A stretch of 64,000 nt of DNA from Oscillospiraceae bacterium (GTDB taxonomy: Bacteria; Bacillota; Clostridia; Oscillospirales; Ruminococcaceae). Position 1 is the first letter of the stretch, and each line of letters opens with the position of its first letter. The notes below the pieces were generated by a model. The model did no database searches. It was not told where the DNA came from and saw nothing but the letters and a program-made list of their open reading frames with translations. The stretch is taken from contig JAHHUE010000003.1 in NCBI GenBank assembly GCA_020024155.1, forward strand, positions 1-64,000, given 5' to 3'. Below, in pieces: positions 18,031-26,412 of the stretch. A program made the position numbers and the translations under genes.

Positions 18031-18045
18031 GTGATTTAATCACTT
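18029..18045. repeat. 17-bp palindrome overlapping the -35 of the DUF1858 promoter
   Basis: Arms AAGTGATT and AATCACTT around one central base. It touches the -35 box and lies 3 bp beyond the end of the preceding gene, so it could be an operator; the stem loop would be too tight for a good minus-strand terminator. Confidence 0.55.
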
Positions 18046-18047
18046 TT

Positions 18048-18398
18048 TTAATGTTTACAACCTGAAAAAAGAATTGAGATTTCTATTTTATTTGAATAAT
18101 CTTTAAAGAAAACATCTTTATATTTTTTAAAAGGATTATGCTCCATATTAAAAGAAAAGAACTTTGCTCCTTGATTTTCTCCATAAGCAACACTTGCACG
18201 GATAATACCATCAAGATATCTTGTATCCGGAGTTTTGCTATCAAGCAGAGTTATTGTATCGTCATCTACTATGAATAATGTATACCCAAATAAATCTGCT
18301 CCATCACTCAAAATATATCCTTGCAAATCGCCTTCAAATCTTCCCTTATTCAACAGTTCAATTATATCATATTCTCTGATAGGCTTCATTGTAAACAT
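18048..18398 (-). CDS. Small protein of unknown function, possibly GNAT-like
   Basis: 116 residues without signal peptide or membrane segment. The alternation of strands (GYILSDG, LFGYTLFIVDDD, TITLLDSK) followed by a helix with DGIIRASVAYGENQGAKFFSF resembles the core of a GNAT acetyltransferase, but the acetyl-CoA P-loop is not obvious, so I leave the function open. It starts 2 bp after rluB with AGAGG inside the rluB tail and is the last gene of the scpAB operon. Confidence 0.65.
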   Translation of the reverse strand: MFTMKPIREYDIIELLNKGRFEGDLQGYILSDGADLFGYTLFIVDDDTITLLDSKTPDTRYLDGIIRASVAYGENQGAKFFSFNMEHNPFKKYKDVFFKDYSNKIEISILFSGCKH

Positions 18399-18400
18399 TA

Positions 18401-19168
18401 TTATTTTGCCTCTGTATCTTTTCTTTTATTTCTGCTTGTTTTTGAAGCTGATGATTTAAGTGCAATAACTTCACTTGGTTTAAGTTCTCTAAATTTACCT
18501 GGTGCAAGCATACCAAGCTTAACTGAACCAATTGAATTTCTGCGCAATCTTGCAACTTCAAGTCCAACAGCAGCACACATACGACGAACTTGACGGTTTT
18601 TGCCTTCTTTAATGGAAATTTCCAATACAGAACGATTTTCTTCCTGTGTAACAACTCTTACAACAGCTGGCAAAGTTTTTGTACCGTCATCAAGATAAAC
18701 ACCGTTAGCAAGTGCAATAAGCTGTTCTTCTGTAACTGTTGGTCTTACTGTTACACGGTAAAGTTTTGAAACTTGATGTGATGGATGTGTAAGCATATTT
18801 GCAAAATTACCATCATTTGTAAACAAAAGCAAGCCTTCACTGTCTTTATCCAATCTTCCAACTGGATAAACACGAACTGGAACATCTTGCATAAGTTCAA
18901 GAACAGTTTTTCTACCTCTGTCATCTTTGCTTGTTGTTATATATCCTCTTGGTTTATTAAGCATATAGTAGTAGTATTCTTTTTTCTTATCAAAGAATAC
19001 TCTCTGTCCATCAACAGTAAGCACATCTGCTCTTACATCCATTTTATCGCCAAGAGAAACAGGACGGCCGTTAAGACGCACTCTGTCTTCCAAAATTATT
19101 TGTTCTGCTTGTCTGCGTGAGCAAAGACCTTGGTCTGCCATTGCTTTCTGTATGCGTGTATCTCGCAT
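18401..19168 (-). CDS. rluB: 23S rRNA pseudouridine synthase of the RluB/RsuA family
   Basis: Makes a pseudouridine in 23S rRNA (position 2605 in E. coli). The 255 residues show an N-terminal S4 RNA-binding domain (RIQKAMADQGLCSRRQAEQ), the catalytic GRLDKDSEGLLLFTNDG motif and the C-terminal GKNRQVRRMCAAVG. A lysine/arginine-rich tail follows. AGGAGG gives an ideal ribosome binding site. rluB beside scpAB is a conserved arrangement in Firmicutes. Confidence 0.93.
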   Translation of the reverse strand: MRDTRIQKAMADQGLCSRRQAEQIILEDRVRLNGRPVSLGDKMDVRADVLTVDGQRVFFDKKKEYYYYMLNKPRGYITTSKDDRGRKTVLELMQDVPVRVYPVGRLDKDSEGLLLFTNDGNFANMLTHPSHQVSKLYRVTVRPTVTEEQLIALANGVYLDDGTKTLPAVVRVVTQEENRSVLEISIKEGKNRQVRRMCAAVGLEVARLRRNSIGSVKLGMLAPGKFRELKPSEVIALKSSASKTSRNKRKDTEAK

Positions 19169-19181
19169 TATATCCTCCTAA

Positions 19182-19613
19182 TTATTCAACAACTTCTGTG
19201 TTAACTACCTTTTCTTCTTTTATAATTGTTGCTTCTTGTTTTTTACCTGTTTTTGAAGCCACAAATCCTTCAACTTTATCTATAACTTCTGGAACCATAT
19301 TTACAAGACGGTCAATTGTTGCACCACCTTCTGCAAGCTGCATAAGACGCACATTGCCATCTTTTATAACCAAAAAGCCAACCGGTGTTATAGATGCACC
19401 ACTGGAAGCTGCACCACCAAACAAATCTTTTTGGGTTTTAGATGCAAAGTCTGTACCACCTGAAACAAAACCAAAAGAAATTTTAGAAATAGGTAAAATT
19501 GTTGTTCCGTCTTGTGTGTTTATAGGGGTTCCTATTATTGTGTTAGAATCCACCAAGTCACGCATTTTTTCTAATGCTGACGCCATCAATTCTTGTACTG
19601 GTTTTTCTGCCAT
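19182..19613 (-). CDS. ytfJ: Sporulation protein YtfJ / GerW family
   Basis: 143-residue protein of the family needed in Bacillus for normal spore germination. The start MAEKPVQELMASALEKMRDL, the segment TIIGTPINTQDGTTILPISK and the glycine-rich SFGFVSGGTDF are family hallmarks. The C-terminal tail is charged. AAAGGAG precedes the ATG. It sits between the DUF2953 gene and rluB, a usual sporulation-linked neighbourhood in Clostridia. Confidence 0.9.
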   Translation of the reverse strand: MAEKPVQELMASALEKMRDLVDSNTIIGTPINTQDGTTILPISKISFGFVSGGTDFASKTQKDLFGGAASSGASITPVGFLVIKDGNVRLMQLAEGGATIDRLVNMVPEVIDKVEGFVASKTGKKQEATIIKEEKVVNTEVVE

Positions 19614-19616
19614 AAT

Positions 19617-20291
19617 TTAATTCTCCTTTAAAGATTTGTTATTAGCCATAATTTGTTTATACTGTTTAAACAAATACCAGCCCAATGTAATTATTATACT
19701 AGGACACGCTTGTATTTTACAATAAAAATAAGTCTTATCTTCATAAAGATTGGCAAAATCTGCAACAAATATAGGGCTTTTATAAAAAATTTTGACATAT
19801 TTTTGCAAAATAATATTAACTGCATAAAAAGATGTTGTCATTGCAGCATATTTTTTTTGCAAATCGTGTGCATCATCGCTAGTTATAGGCATTATAAAAC
19901 TGACACCCTTTACTGTTATGCCATTAAATAAAATTTTAAACGCACCTTTAACAGTTTCAAGCACTTGTTTTACAATGTGTTTATTATTAAGAACATACTC
20001 AAATATTTCTTTAAATTTGTTCTTTTCTTTTTTTGTTTCTTTTGTATCTTTTTTTTCTGATTTTGCCGAGTTTGTTGGTTTCTTGGCAACTTTTTTAGGC
20101 TTATCTTTTTTTCTAAAAGAAATATTCAACGGATATACTTTTAATTTTAAAAAAAATAATCTTACCTTAACCACAAAATTTTTACTCTGCGTGTATTCCA
20201 CATAAAAAGTTCGTGGAACTAAGATAAACCAGATAATAATAATTAAAATCGCCAAAATAATCCAGCCTATAACAGCTAAAATTTTAAGCAT
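19617..20291 (-). CDS. DUF2953-family membrane protein
   Basis: 224 residues with one strong N-terminal membrane helix (about 3-26), a lysine-rich segment (about 64-92) and a C-terminal part with the family's KGVSFIMPITSDDAHDLQKKY-type block. DUF2953 proteins are found in spore formers next to ytfJ; function unknown. It starts one base after scpB and ends three bases before ytfJ. Confidence 0.82.
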   Translation of the reverse strand: MLKILAVIGWIILAILIIIIWFILVPRTFYVEYTQSKNFVVKVRLFFLKLKVYPLNISFRKKDKPKKVAKKPTNSAKSEKKDTKETKKEKNKFKEIFEYVLNNKHIVKQVLETVKGAFKILFNGITVKGVSFIMPITSDDAHDLQKKYAAMTTSFYAVNIILQKYVKIFYKSPIFVADFANLYEDKTYFYCKIQACPSIIITLGWYLFKQYKQIMANNKSLKEN

Positions 20292-20292
20292 T

Positions 20293-20850
20293 TTAATCTT
20301 CCTCTGCCAAACCTATTTGATATGTTTCATCAATTGATGAACTACTTTTTATTTTTGGTAACTGTTCAAGACTTTCAAGAGAGAAACTTCTCAAAAATAC
20401 TGGTGTTGTTCTATAACTTATTGGTTTACCTGGAATATCAAGTCTTCCTGCTTCTTCAATAAGATTTCTGCTCAAAAGTCTTTGTATACTGCTTGAAGAA
20501 TCCACACCTCTAACCTGTTCAATAAAAGCACGGGAAACTGGCTGATTATACGCAATAATTGCCAATGTTTCCATAGCAGCATTAGAAAGAGGAGCGTTCT
20601 TTTTCTGGCTTATAGCTTTATAAACATATTCTGCATATTCAGTATCAGTGGCAAATAATACAGTTTCTGCATTTCTTACAAGTCTTATACCACTTTCTGC
20701 GTCATTATATTTTTGGCTAAGAGTATCAAGAATATAATCTAACTGTTCCAAATCAATTTCAAGAACTTCTTTTAATTTCTGAGTGCTTATTCCTTCACCA
20801 CTTGCAAAAATTATAGCCTCTGCGGCACATAAACTTTGTTCTGTTGTCAT
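20293..20850 (-). CDS. scpB: Chromosome segregation and condensation protein ScpB
   Basis: Kleisin-associated winged-helix protein that bridges ScpA and SMC in the bacterial condensin. The 185 residues include CAAEAIIFASGEGIS at the start and the signature ETLAIIAYNQPVSRAFIEQVRGVDSS in the second winged helix. CAGGAG is correctly placed. Three bp after scpA. Ends in an acidic tail, as is usual. Confidence 0.95.
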   Translation of the reverse strand: MTTEQSLCAAEAIIFASGEGISTQKLKEVLEIDLEQLDYILDTLSQKYNDAESGIRLVRNAETVLFATDTEYAEYVYKAISQKKNAPLSNAAMETLAIIAYNQPVSRAFIEQVRGVDSSSSIQRLLSRNLIEEAGRLDIPGKPISYRTTPVFLRSFSLESLEQLPKIKSSSSIDETYQIGLAEED

Positions 20851-20853
20851 AAA

Positions 20854-21555
20854 CTATCTCCTGTGCTGTTTTGAAAGTATCATATTTTCTTTATCATCTA
20901 TTGATATACGATGAGCACGAATAAGCTCTAAAATAGCCATAAATGTTGCAATAGCTTCGCTTTTACCTTTGCTTTTATCAAAAGCAGACTGCAAAGATGC
21001 AATTTTACTTTTCATAAGACATTTAAGCACTGTAAATATTTTAGCCTGCACTGAAACAAAAGGTGCAGAAACAATAGGGTCAAACTTTTCTTGTTTAGGT
21101 GGGGCACGTCTTATGGACTTATCATCTAGAATTTCATAAGCTTTAACTAAATCACTAATCGGATGAATAATATCGTATGTCAAATCTTCTTTTATAAGCA
21201 CTGTATCTCTTACAAAAACATTATCACCTATAAACATTTCTCTAAGCTGTTCTGATGCAATTTTCGCTTGACTATATTCAATAAGCTGACCTTGCAATTC
21301 TGCTTTAAGTTTTTCGCCTTCGTCATCTTTTGGAAGAAGATAAACAGATTTAAGATAAACAAGTCTTGCTGCCATATCTATAAAGTCACTGGCAATATCA
21401 AGATTCTGTTGCTGTGCCTCTTTGATAATTTCAAGATACTGATTTATTATAGTAATAATTTCAATATCTAAAATATTCATTTTATGTTTTGAAATAAGTG
21501 TCAGCAAAAGGTCTAGCGGGCCTTCAAACTGCTCCAATTTAAAATTAAGCTGCAT
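20854..21555 (-). CDS. scpA: Chromosome segregation and condensation protein ScpA (kleisin)
   Basis: The kleisin subunit of the SMC-ScpAB complex. The N-terminal FKLEQFEGPLDLLLTLISKHKMNILDI is diagnostic, followed by YLEIIKEAQQQNLDIASDF and MAARLVYLKSVYLLP. The C-terminal winged helix ends near VATFMAILELIRAHRI. It has 233 residues, with AAAAGGTG as the ribosome site. It follows the M50 protease gene by 11 bp. Confidence 0.95.
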   Translation of the reverse strand: MQLNFKLEQFEGPLDLLLTLISKHKMNILDIEIITIINQYLEIIKEAQQQNLDIASDFIDMAARLVYLKSVYLLPKDDEGEKLKAELQGQLIEYSQAKIASEQLREMFIGDNVFVRDTVLIKEDLTYDIIHPISDLVKAYEILDDKSIRRAPPKQEKFDPIVSAPFVSVQAKIFTVLKCLMKSKIASLQSAFDKSKGKSEAIATFMAILELIRAHRISIDDKENMILSKQHRR

Positions 21556-21566
21556 TAAATCACCTT

Positions 21567-22223
21567 TTAAATCAAAAACATCCTAGCTATTATATCAACA
21601 AAAACTGTAATCTTATCAATAACTGAAAACACCATTGATGTCAAAATGCCTAATGGCAAATCCAAAATACCTGTTACAAGTACAAAAAACAAGCCAATGA
21701 AAATATACTGTTCGTATTCCATTACTTTGAAATAGAATTTATCTGGAAGGATATAGTTAAAAATTCTTGAGCCATCAAATGGAGGGAATGGCAAAAGATT
21801 AAAAATTGCCAAAGAAATATTTATTTGGCACATTGTTGCAAAAATAGTAAACAATGTTGAAATAACTACATTTGTACCAAAAGCCAAGCCAATATGTGAA
21901 AGCATTTTTGCAATTGCAAGGCTTATTGTTGCCAAAATAAGATTTGAAATAGGGCCTGCTGCTGCTGAAATTGCCATACCTTTTTTTCTATCATCAAAAT
22001 TGTTTGGATTTATAGGCACAGGTTTTGCCCAGCCTATACCTGTTAAAATAAGTGCCAAAGAACCAACAAGGTCAAAATGAGCCATAGGGTTCAAAGTCAA
22101 TCTTCCCTGATATCTTGCAGTTGGGTCACCAAGTTTGTCTGCAACATAAGCATGAGCTGCTTCATGTACAGGAATTGTTGTCACAAGGACAATTGCTCTT
22201 ACAATAATACTAAAAATATCCAT
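21567..22223 (-). CDS. Site-2-protease-family (M50) membrane metalloprotease, YwhC-like
   Basis: 218 residues, six hydrophobic segments. The zinc motif HEAAH lies at residues 20-24 in the first membrane helix, and the second site is NLLPFPPFDGSRI near residue 145. This is the compact class of M50 proteases, whose substrates are generally unknown. The frame is open to a TTG at 22226, but AGGAG is six bases from the ATG at 22223, which I use. First gene of the scpAB-rluB operon. Confidence 0.9.
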   Translation of the reverse strand: MDIFSIIVRAIVLVTTIPVHEAAHAYVADKLGDPTARYQGRLTLNPMAHFDLVGSLALILTGIGWAKPVPINPNNFDDRKKGMAISAAAGPISNLILATISLAIAKMLSHIGLAFGTNVVISTLFTIFATMCQINISLAIFNLLPFPPFDGSRIFNYILPDKFYFKVMEYEQYIFIGLFFVLVTGILDLPLGILTSMVFSVIDKITVFVDIIARMFLI

Positions 22224-22263
22224 CAAATTCTCCTATTATTACTAATATTAATCTAATATCTTA

Positions 22264-22292
22264 ATTATATTGGTTTATTCATCTTTTTTCAA
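22264..22292 (-). promoter_or_regulatory. SigA promoter of the M50-scpAB-rluB operon
   Basis: TTGAAA (22287-22292) and TATAAT (22264-22269) with a 17-bp spacer; start about 35 bases before the first ATG. Confidence 0.85.
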
Positions 22293-22371
22293 GTGCCAAC
22301 CATTTATAGCCTTGTATTTATATATTATAATATTATTGTGATAATTTTTAAAAAATAATTGCAATTTATAC

Positions 22372-22400
22372 TTGATATTCTTATAGCTTTGTGGTAAACT
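22372..22400 (+). promoter_or_regulatory. Upstream promoter (P1) of rpmB
   Basis: TTGATA (22372-22377) and TAAACT (22395-22400) with a 17-bp spacer. A transcript from here would run through the hairpin at 22419-22441. Confidence 0.6.
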
Positions 22401-22418
22401 AATTTAGCAACGATAAAG

Positions 22419-22450
22419 AATGCAATTTTGGGTATTGCATTTTTATAATT
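22419..22450 (+). promoter_or_regulatory. Hairpin with T-tract between the two rpmB promoters
   Basis: Perfect 8-bp arms AATGCAAT and ATTGCATT around TTTGGGT, followed by TTTTATAATTTTT. As RNA from P1 it looks like a terminator or attenuator; as DNA it covers the -35 box of P2 and could be an operator. Confidence 0.55.
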
Positions 22451-22463
22451 TTTATGCTAGAAT
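22435..22463 (+). promoter_or_regulatory. Downstream promoter (P2) of rpmB
   Basis: TTGCAT (22435-22440) and TAGAAT (22458-22463) are 17 bp apart, with the extended -10 TG two bases before the -10. Confidence 0.75.
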
Positions 22464-22498
22464 GTTATAGTTGATTAAATTTTAGGAGGTGCAACAGA

Positions 22499-22687
22499 AT
22501 GGCAAAATGTGATTGTTGTGGTAAAGGTGTTAACTTTGGTATCAAAGTTTCTCACTCTCATAGACGCTCAAACAGAGCTTGGAAACCAAATGTAAAAAGA
22601 GTTAAAGCTATCGTAGACGGTTCTCCACGCTATATTCACGCTTGCACCAGATGTCTTCGCTCTGGTAAGGTAACAAGAGCTCTCTAA
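22499..22687 (+). CDS. rpmB: 50S ribosomal protein L28
   Basis: 62-residue ribosomal protein. The start MAKCDCCGKGVNFG and the signatures SHSHRRSNRAWKPN and RCLRSGKV are diagnostic. It is the zinc-binding (C-plus) form, with C4/C7 and C49/C52 able to form a ribbon. AGGAGG is eight bases from the ATG. Monocistronic, with its own promoters and terminator. Confidence 0.97.
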   Translation: MAKCDCCGKGVNFGIKVSHSHRRSNRAWKPNVKRVKAIVDGSPRYIHACTRCLRSGKVTRAL

Positions 22688-22709
22688 TTTTAAAAAAGAA
22701 GAAAATTAC

Positions 22710-22747
22710 AGCTGACTTATTGTTAATGATAGGTCAGCTATTTTTTT
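22710..22747 (+). terminator. Intrinsic terminator of rpmB
   Basis: Arms AGCTGAC and GTCAGCT with extra weak pairs inside, followed by ATTTTTTT. It ends only about 30 bp before the next ATG. Confidence 0.85.
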
Positions 22748-22779
22748 GTTTTGTATCAGTAATTTAAAACGGAGGTAAA

Positions 22780-23403
22780 ATGCAATATTCAAGTATAAAA
22801 AACAAAATTACACATTATTTATTATTGACTGTTGGCACTGGTATTCTAGCTTTCGGATTATTTAACATTCACGAACAAAGCCAAATAACTGAAGGTGGAG
22901 TTCTTGGTGTAATATTACTTTTAAATCATTGGTTTAAAATCAGCCCTAGTATTTCTGGTATTATAATAGATTTATCCTGTTACTTGCTTGGTTGGAAATT
23001 GTTTGGCAGTCAATTTTTAAAAAATGCACTTTTTGCATCATTTTCATTTTCTTTATGGTATTCAGTATGGGAAAAAGCTGGATATATGCTGCCAAATTTT
23101 TCTAACAACCCAATAATTGCATCTATTTTAGGGGCATTGTTTGTGGGTATAAGTGTAGGTATTGTTATAAGACAAGGTGGCGCAGCTGGTGGTGATGATG
23201 TTTTGGCTCTTGCAATTTCAAAAGCCGTTAAATGTAAAATCTCTCAAGCTTACTTAGTAACAGATATAATAATTCTTCTGTTATCACTATCATATATTCC
23301 TTTTTCAAAAATATTTTACTCTCTTATAACAGTAATTTTATCATCTTTTATAATAGACAAGGTACAGTCTATGGGTTCAAAATCTACATTACAAATGGCT
23401 TAA
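22780..23403 (+). CDS. YitT-family membrane protein (DUF161)
   Basis: 207 residues with about five to six membrane helices. The segments ITEGGVLGVILLLNHWF and GIVIRQGGAAGGDDVLAL are the repeated DUF161 signatures of the YitT family. The C-terminal cytoplasmic DUF2179 domain found in the longer members is absent. The transported substrate is unknown. CGGAGG is the ribosome site. No promoter fits between it and the rpmB terminator, so it may depend on read-through. Confidence 0.85.
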   Translation: MQYSSIKNKITHYLLLTVGTGILAFGLFNIHEQSQITEGGVLGVILLLNHWFKISPSISGIIIDLSCYLLGWKLFGSQFLKNALFASFSFSLWYSVWEKAGYMLPNFSNNPIIASILGALFVGISVGIVIRQGGAAGGDDVLALAISKAVKCKISQAYLVTDIIILLLSLSYIPFSKIFYSLITVILSSFIIDKVQSMGSKSTLQMA

Positions 23404-23420
23404 TTAGTAAATTATAAAAT

Positions 23421-23448
23421 AAAAAGGACGGAAATTCCGTCCTTTTTA
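23421..23448. terminator. Bidirectional terminator between the yitT-like gene and glyS
   Basis: Perfect arms AAAAAGGACGGAA and TTCCGTCCTTTTT, symmetrical, with T-runs in both directions between two convergent genes. Confidence 0.92.
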
Positions 23449-23454
23449 TTTTAA

Positions 23455-24834
23455 TTAAAATTCAATTTTATTTGCAATATATTCTTTAAGGTCTTTAATT
23501 GCAACTCTTTCCTGTTGCATTGTATCTCTGTCACGAACTGTTACGCAACCATCTTCAACACTTTCAAAGTCATATGTAATGCAAAGAGGTGTACCAATTT
23601 CATCCTGACGGCGATATCTTTTACCGATAGAACCAGCTTCATCGTAGTCAATCATAAAGTATTTCTGTAACTGATGGTAAACTTCTGTTGCCTGCTCACT
23701 CAATTTTTTGGAAAGTGGCAAGATACAAGCTTTGTATGGAGCAAGTGTTGGGTGTAAATGAAGAACAACTCTTGTATCGTTCTTTTCTGCATCAACAACT
23801 TCTTCATCATAAGCTTCTATAAGCAATGCAAGAGCAACACGGTCTGCACCAAGAGATGGTTCAATAACATGTGGAATGTAGTGTTCGTTTGTTTCTGGGT
23901 CAAAGTATTCAATTGGTTTACCACACTGTTCAGAGTGCTGTGTAAGGTCAAATGAACCTCTGTCAGCAATACCCCAAAGTTCACCCCAACCAAATGGGAA
24001 CATAAATTCAATATCTGTTGTTGCTGTTGAGTAGTGAGAAAGTTCTTCTTGTGCGTGGTCACGAAGTTTAAGATTTTCTTCTTTCATACCAAGAGAAAGC
24101 AACCAGTTATAGCAGTATTCTCTCCAATATTTAAACCATTCCATATTTGTGCCTGGTTTGATGAAGAATTCAAGTTCCATCTGTTCAAACTCTCTTGTAC
24201 GGAATGTAAAGTTACCTGGTGTAATTTCGTTACGAAAGCTCTTACCAATCTGAGCAACGCCAAATGGCAATTTTCTTCTTGTTGTTCTTTGAATATTAGC
24301 AAAGTTTACAAATATACCTTGTGCTGTTTCTGGACGAAGAAAGATTTCGTTTTTAGCATCTTCTGTAACGCCTTGGAATGTTTTAAACATAAGATTGAAT
24401 TTTCTTATATCTGTAAAGTTTGTGCCACCACATTCTGGGCAAGTAATGCCTTTTTCTGTGATAAAAGCTCTCATCTGTTCATTAGACCAACCTGCACATT
24501 CAAAGCCTGCATCTTCAATAAGTTTGTCTGCACGATGACGAGTTTTACAATCTTTACAGTCCATAAGTGGGTCAGAGAAACCACCTACATGGCCTGAAGC
24601 AACCCAAACTTGAGGGTTCATCAAAATTGCACTATCAAGACCAACATTGTATGGACTTTCCTGAACAAATTTCTTTCTCCATGCTGCTTTTACATTATTT
24701 TTAAATTCAACACCTAATGGGCCGTAGTCCCAAGTGTTTGCAAGACCACCATAAATTTCACTGCCTGCATATACAAAGCCTCTGCCTTTGCATAAAGCAA
24801 TGATTTTTTCCATTGTTTTATCCTGATTTAACAT
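23455..24834 (-). CDS. glyS: Glycine-tRNA ligase (homodimeric class II)
   Basis: Charges tRNA-Gly, including the tRNA at the start of this window. It is the archaeal/Gram-positive alpha2 type, not the alpha2beta2 type. Class II motifs are visible as FLRPETAQGIFVNF, FRNEITPGNFTFRTREFEQMELEFF and the final RYRRQDEIGTP. Cysteine pairs near CKDCKTRH and CPECGG fit the insertion domain. The frame opens at a GTG (24846) that lies inside the GGAGG site; the ATG at 24834, five bases after GGAGG, is the start, giving 459 residues. The leader is too short for a T-box. Confidence 0.95.
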   Translation of the reverse strand: MLNQDKTMEKIIALCKGRGFVYAGSEIYGGLANTWDYGPLGVEFKNNVKAAWRKKFVQESPYNVGLDSAILMNPQVWVASGHVGGFSDPLMDCKDCKTRHRADKLIEDAGFECAGWSNEQMRAFITEKGITCPECGGTNFTDIRKFNLMFKTFQGVTEDAKNEIFLRPETAQGIFVNFANIQRTTRRKLPFGVAQIGKSFRNEITPGNFTFRTREFEQMELEFFIKPGTNMEWFKYWREYCYNWLLSLGMKEENLKLRDHAQEELSHYSTATTDIEFMFPFGWGELWGIADRGSFDLTQHSEQCGKPIEYFDPETNEHYIPHVIEPSLGADRVALALLIEAYDEEVVDAEKNDTRVVLHLHPTLAPYKACILPLSKKLSEQATEVYHQLQKYFMIDYDEAGSIGKRYRRQDEIGTPLCITYDFESVEDGCVTVRDRDTMQQERVAIKDLKEYIANKIEF

Positions 24835-24861
24835 CTCTGCCTCCACATATTATATAGCTTG

Positions 24862-24887
24862 ATAATAGTATATATTCATACTATTAT
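24862..24887 (-). repeat. Inverted repeat over the glyS transcription start
   Basis: Perfect 10-bp arms ATAATAGTAT and ATACTATTAT with a six-base loop directly after the -10 box. It could be an operator or a small leader hairpin. Confidence 0.6.
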
Positions 24888-24916
24888 ATAATAAACTTTT
24901 AGAAGATTTTAGTCAA
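24888..24916 (-). promoter_or_regulatory. SigA promoter of glyS
   Basis: TTGACT (24911-24916) and TATTAT (24888-24893) with a 17-bp spacer; leader about 45 bases. Confidence 0.8.
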
Positions 24917-24981
24917 TAGACAATAGGTTTTTAACTTATTTTGATTTTAAGAAAAACTATAATAATTTTCACTTGATTTAT

Positions 24982-25009
24982 TTGTCAAAATATTATAAAT
25001 TATTATAGT
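24982..25009 (+). promoter_or_regulatory. Possible promoter of the yjiH-like gene
   Basis: TTGTCA (24982-24987) and TATAGT (25004-25009), 16-bp spacer, in very AT-rich DNA. A moderate to weak call. Confidence 0.4.
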
Positions 25010-25059
25010 ATGTGATTATTTATACATAAAATATAAAAAATATATTATAAGGAGACATT

Positions 25060-26397
25060 ATGAAAATACTTAAAGATTCAAGATTTTACAAATTTTTAAT
25101 ACCTTCTCTAATTGGTATATTTTTGTTTATAACACCAATAAGTCAAAATGGTCATTTAACAATACCAGTTGCAGTTTTTGCAAACAAACTCCTAGATTTT
25201 ATAGGCGATAAAAGCCTTTTAATTATTTATATTCTTATTTCTATAAGCACCATAATAACAATATTACATAAAATCTTTAAATTCAAATTTATAAAAATAG
25301 ACCCTAAAATAGACAATCTTTTTAGTCCTTCTAGTTTTTGGTTTTGGGTTAGAGTTACAGGTTTTATATTTGCAAATATGATTTTCTGGGGCGTTGGTCC
25401 AGAAGCTGTTATTAGTGATAATACCGGCAGTCTTATTGCAAATGACCTTATGCCTATTCTTGTTTGTGTATTTTTACTTGCAGGTTTTCTTTTGGCTTTG
25501 TTATTAAACTTTGGTTTGTTGGACTTTTTCGGCTCTTTGCTTATAAAAGTTATGCGTCCTTTATTTAACTTACCAGGACGCAGTGCGTTAGACTGTATTG
25601 CTTCATGGCTTGGAGATGGTTCAATTGGTGTTCTTTTAACAAGTAAGCAGTACGAAGAAGGTTTTTACTCAAAAAGAGAAGCTACTGTAATTGCAACAAC
25701 TTTTTCTGCCGTAAGTATCACTTTTGCACTTGTTGTTATAAGTGAAGTTGGCCTTGAACATATGTTCCTTCCTTTCTATTTTACAGTTTCTATTGCAGGT
25801 ATAGTTGCCGCAATAATCGTACCAAAATTTGCTCCTTTGTCCAAAATTCCAGACTCATATTGTGTAGAAAATCCTGTTAAAGAATCTATTCCTGAAAACG
25901 TATCCAGTTTTAAATATGGTATGTCACTTGCTTTGAAAAAAGCAGAAAATGCACCAACTGTTAAAAGCTTTATCAAAGAAGGAATAGAAAATGTTTTTGA
26001 AATGTGGTTTGGAACATTGCCTGTAATTCTTGCTCTTGGTACAGTTGCACTTATCATTGCAGAGTACACTCCTGTATTTAAAATACTTGGTATTCCATTT
26101 ATTCCAATATACAAATTACTTGCTATTCCAGAGGCTGAGCTTGCCAGTCAAACAGTTATTGTAGGCTTTGCTGATATGTTCTTGCCAAGTGTTATTGCAA
26201 GTGGAATACAAAGCGAAATGACACGCTTTGTAGTTGCAGCAACAAGTGTTACACAGCTTATTTATATGTCTGAAATAGGCAGTATAATAATGGGCAGCAA
26301 AATACCTGTTTCTATTAAAAATCTTTTTATCATTTTCCTTGAAAGAACAATAGTTACATTGCCAGTTATCGCTCTTATTGCACATTTAATTTTTTAA
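25060..26397 (+). CDS. YjiH-family membrane protein with nucleoside-recognition (Gate) domains
   Basis: 445 residues with about ten membrane helices. It belongs to the YjiH family: a Gate domain with LNFGLLDFFGSLLIKVMRP and the segment SALDCIASWLGDGSIGVLLT, then a second half with VIVGFADMFLPSVIASG and YMSEIGSIIMGSKIPVS. Related proteins are spore-maturation SpmA/B and nucleoside transporters, but the YjiH substrate is unknown. AAGGAG is seven bases before the ATG. Single-gene unit followed by a terminator. Confidence 0.85.
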   Translation: MKILKDSRFYKFLIPSLIGIFLFITPISQNGHLTIPVAVFANKLLDFIGDKSLLIIYILISISTIITILHKIFKFKFIKIDPKIDNLFSPSSFWFWVRVTGFIFANMIFWGVGPEAVISDNTGSLIANDLMPILVCVFLLAGFLLALLLNFGLLDFFGSLLIKVMRPLFNLPGRSALDCIASWLGDGSIGVLLTSKQYEEGFYSKREATVIATTFSAVSITFALVVISEVGLEHMFLPFYFTVSIAGIVAAIIVPKFAPLSKIPDSYCVENPVKESIPENVSSFKYGMSLALKKAENAPTVKSFIKEGIENVFEMWFGTLPVILALGTVALIIAEYTPVFKILGIPFIPIYKLLAIPEAELASQTVIVGFADMFLPSVIASGIQSEMTRFVVAATSVTQLIYMSEIGSIIMGSKIPVSIKNLFIIFLERTIVTLPVIALIAHLIF

Positions 26398-26412
26398 TAT
26401 TAAATTATTCAC

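Noticed and set aside
24835..25059. T-box riboswitch upstream of glyS
   Set aside because: The leader between the promoter and the ATG is only about 45 bases and has no specifier loop or T-box motif; the same holds for asnS (about 34 bases).
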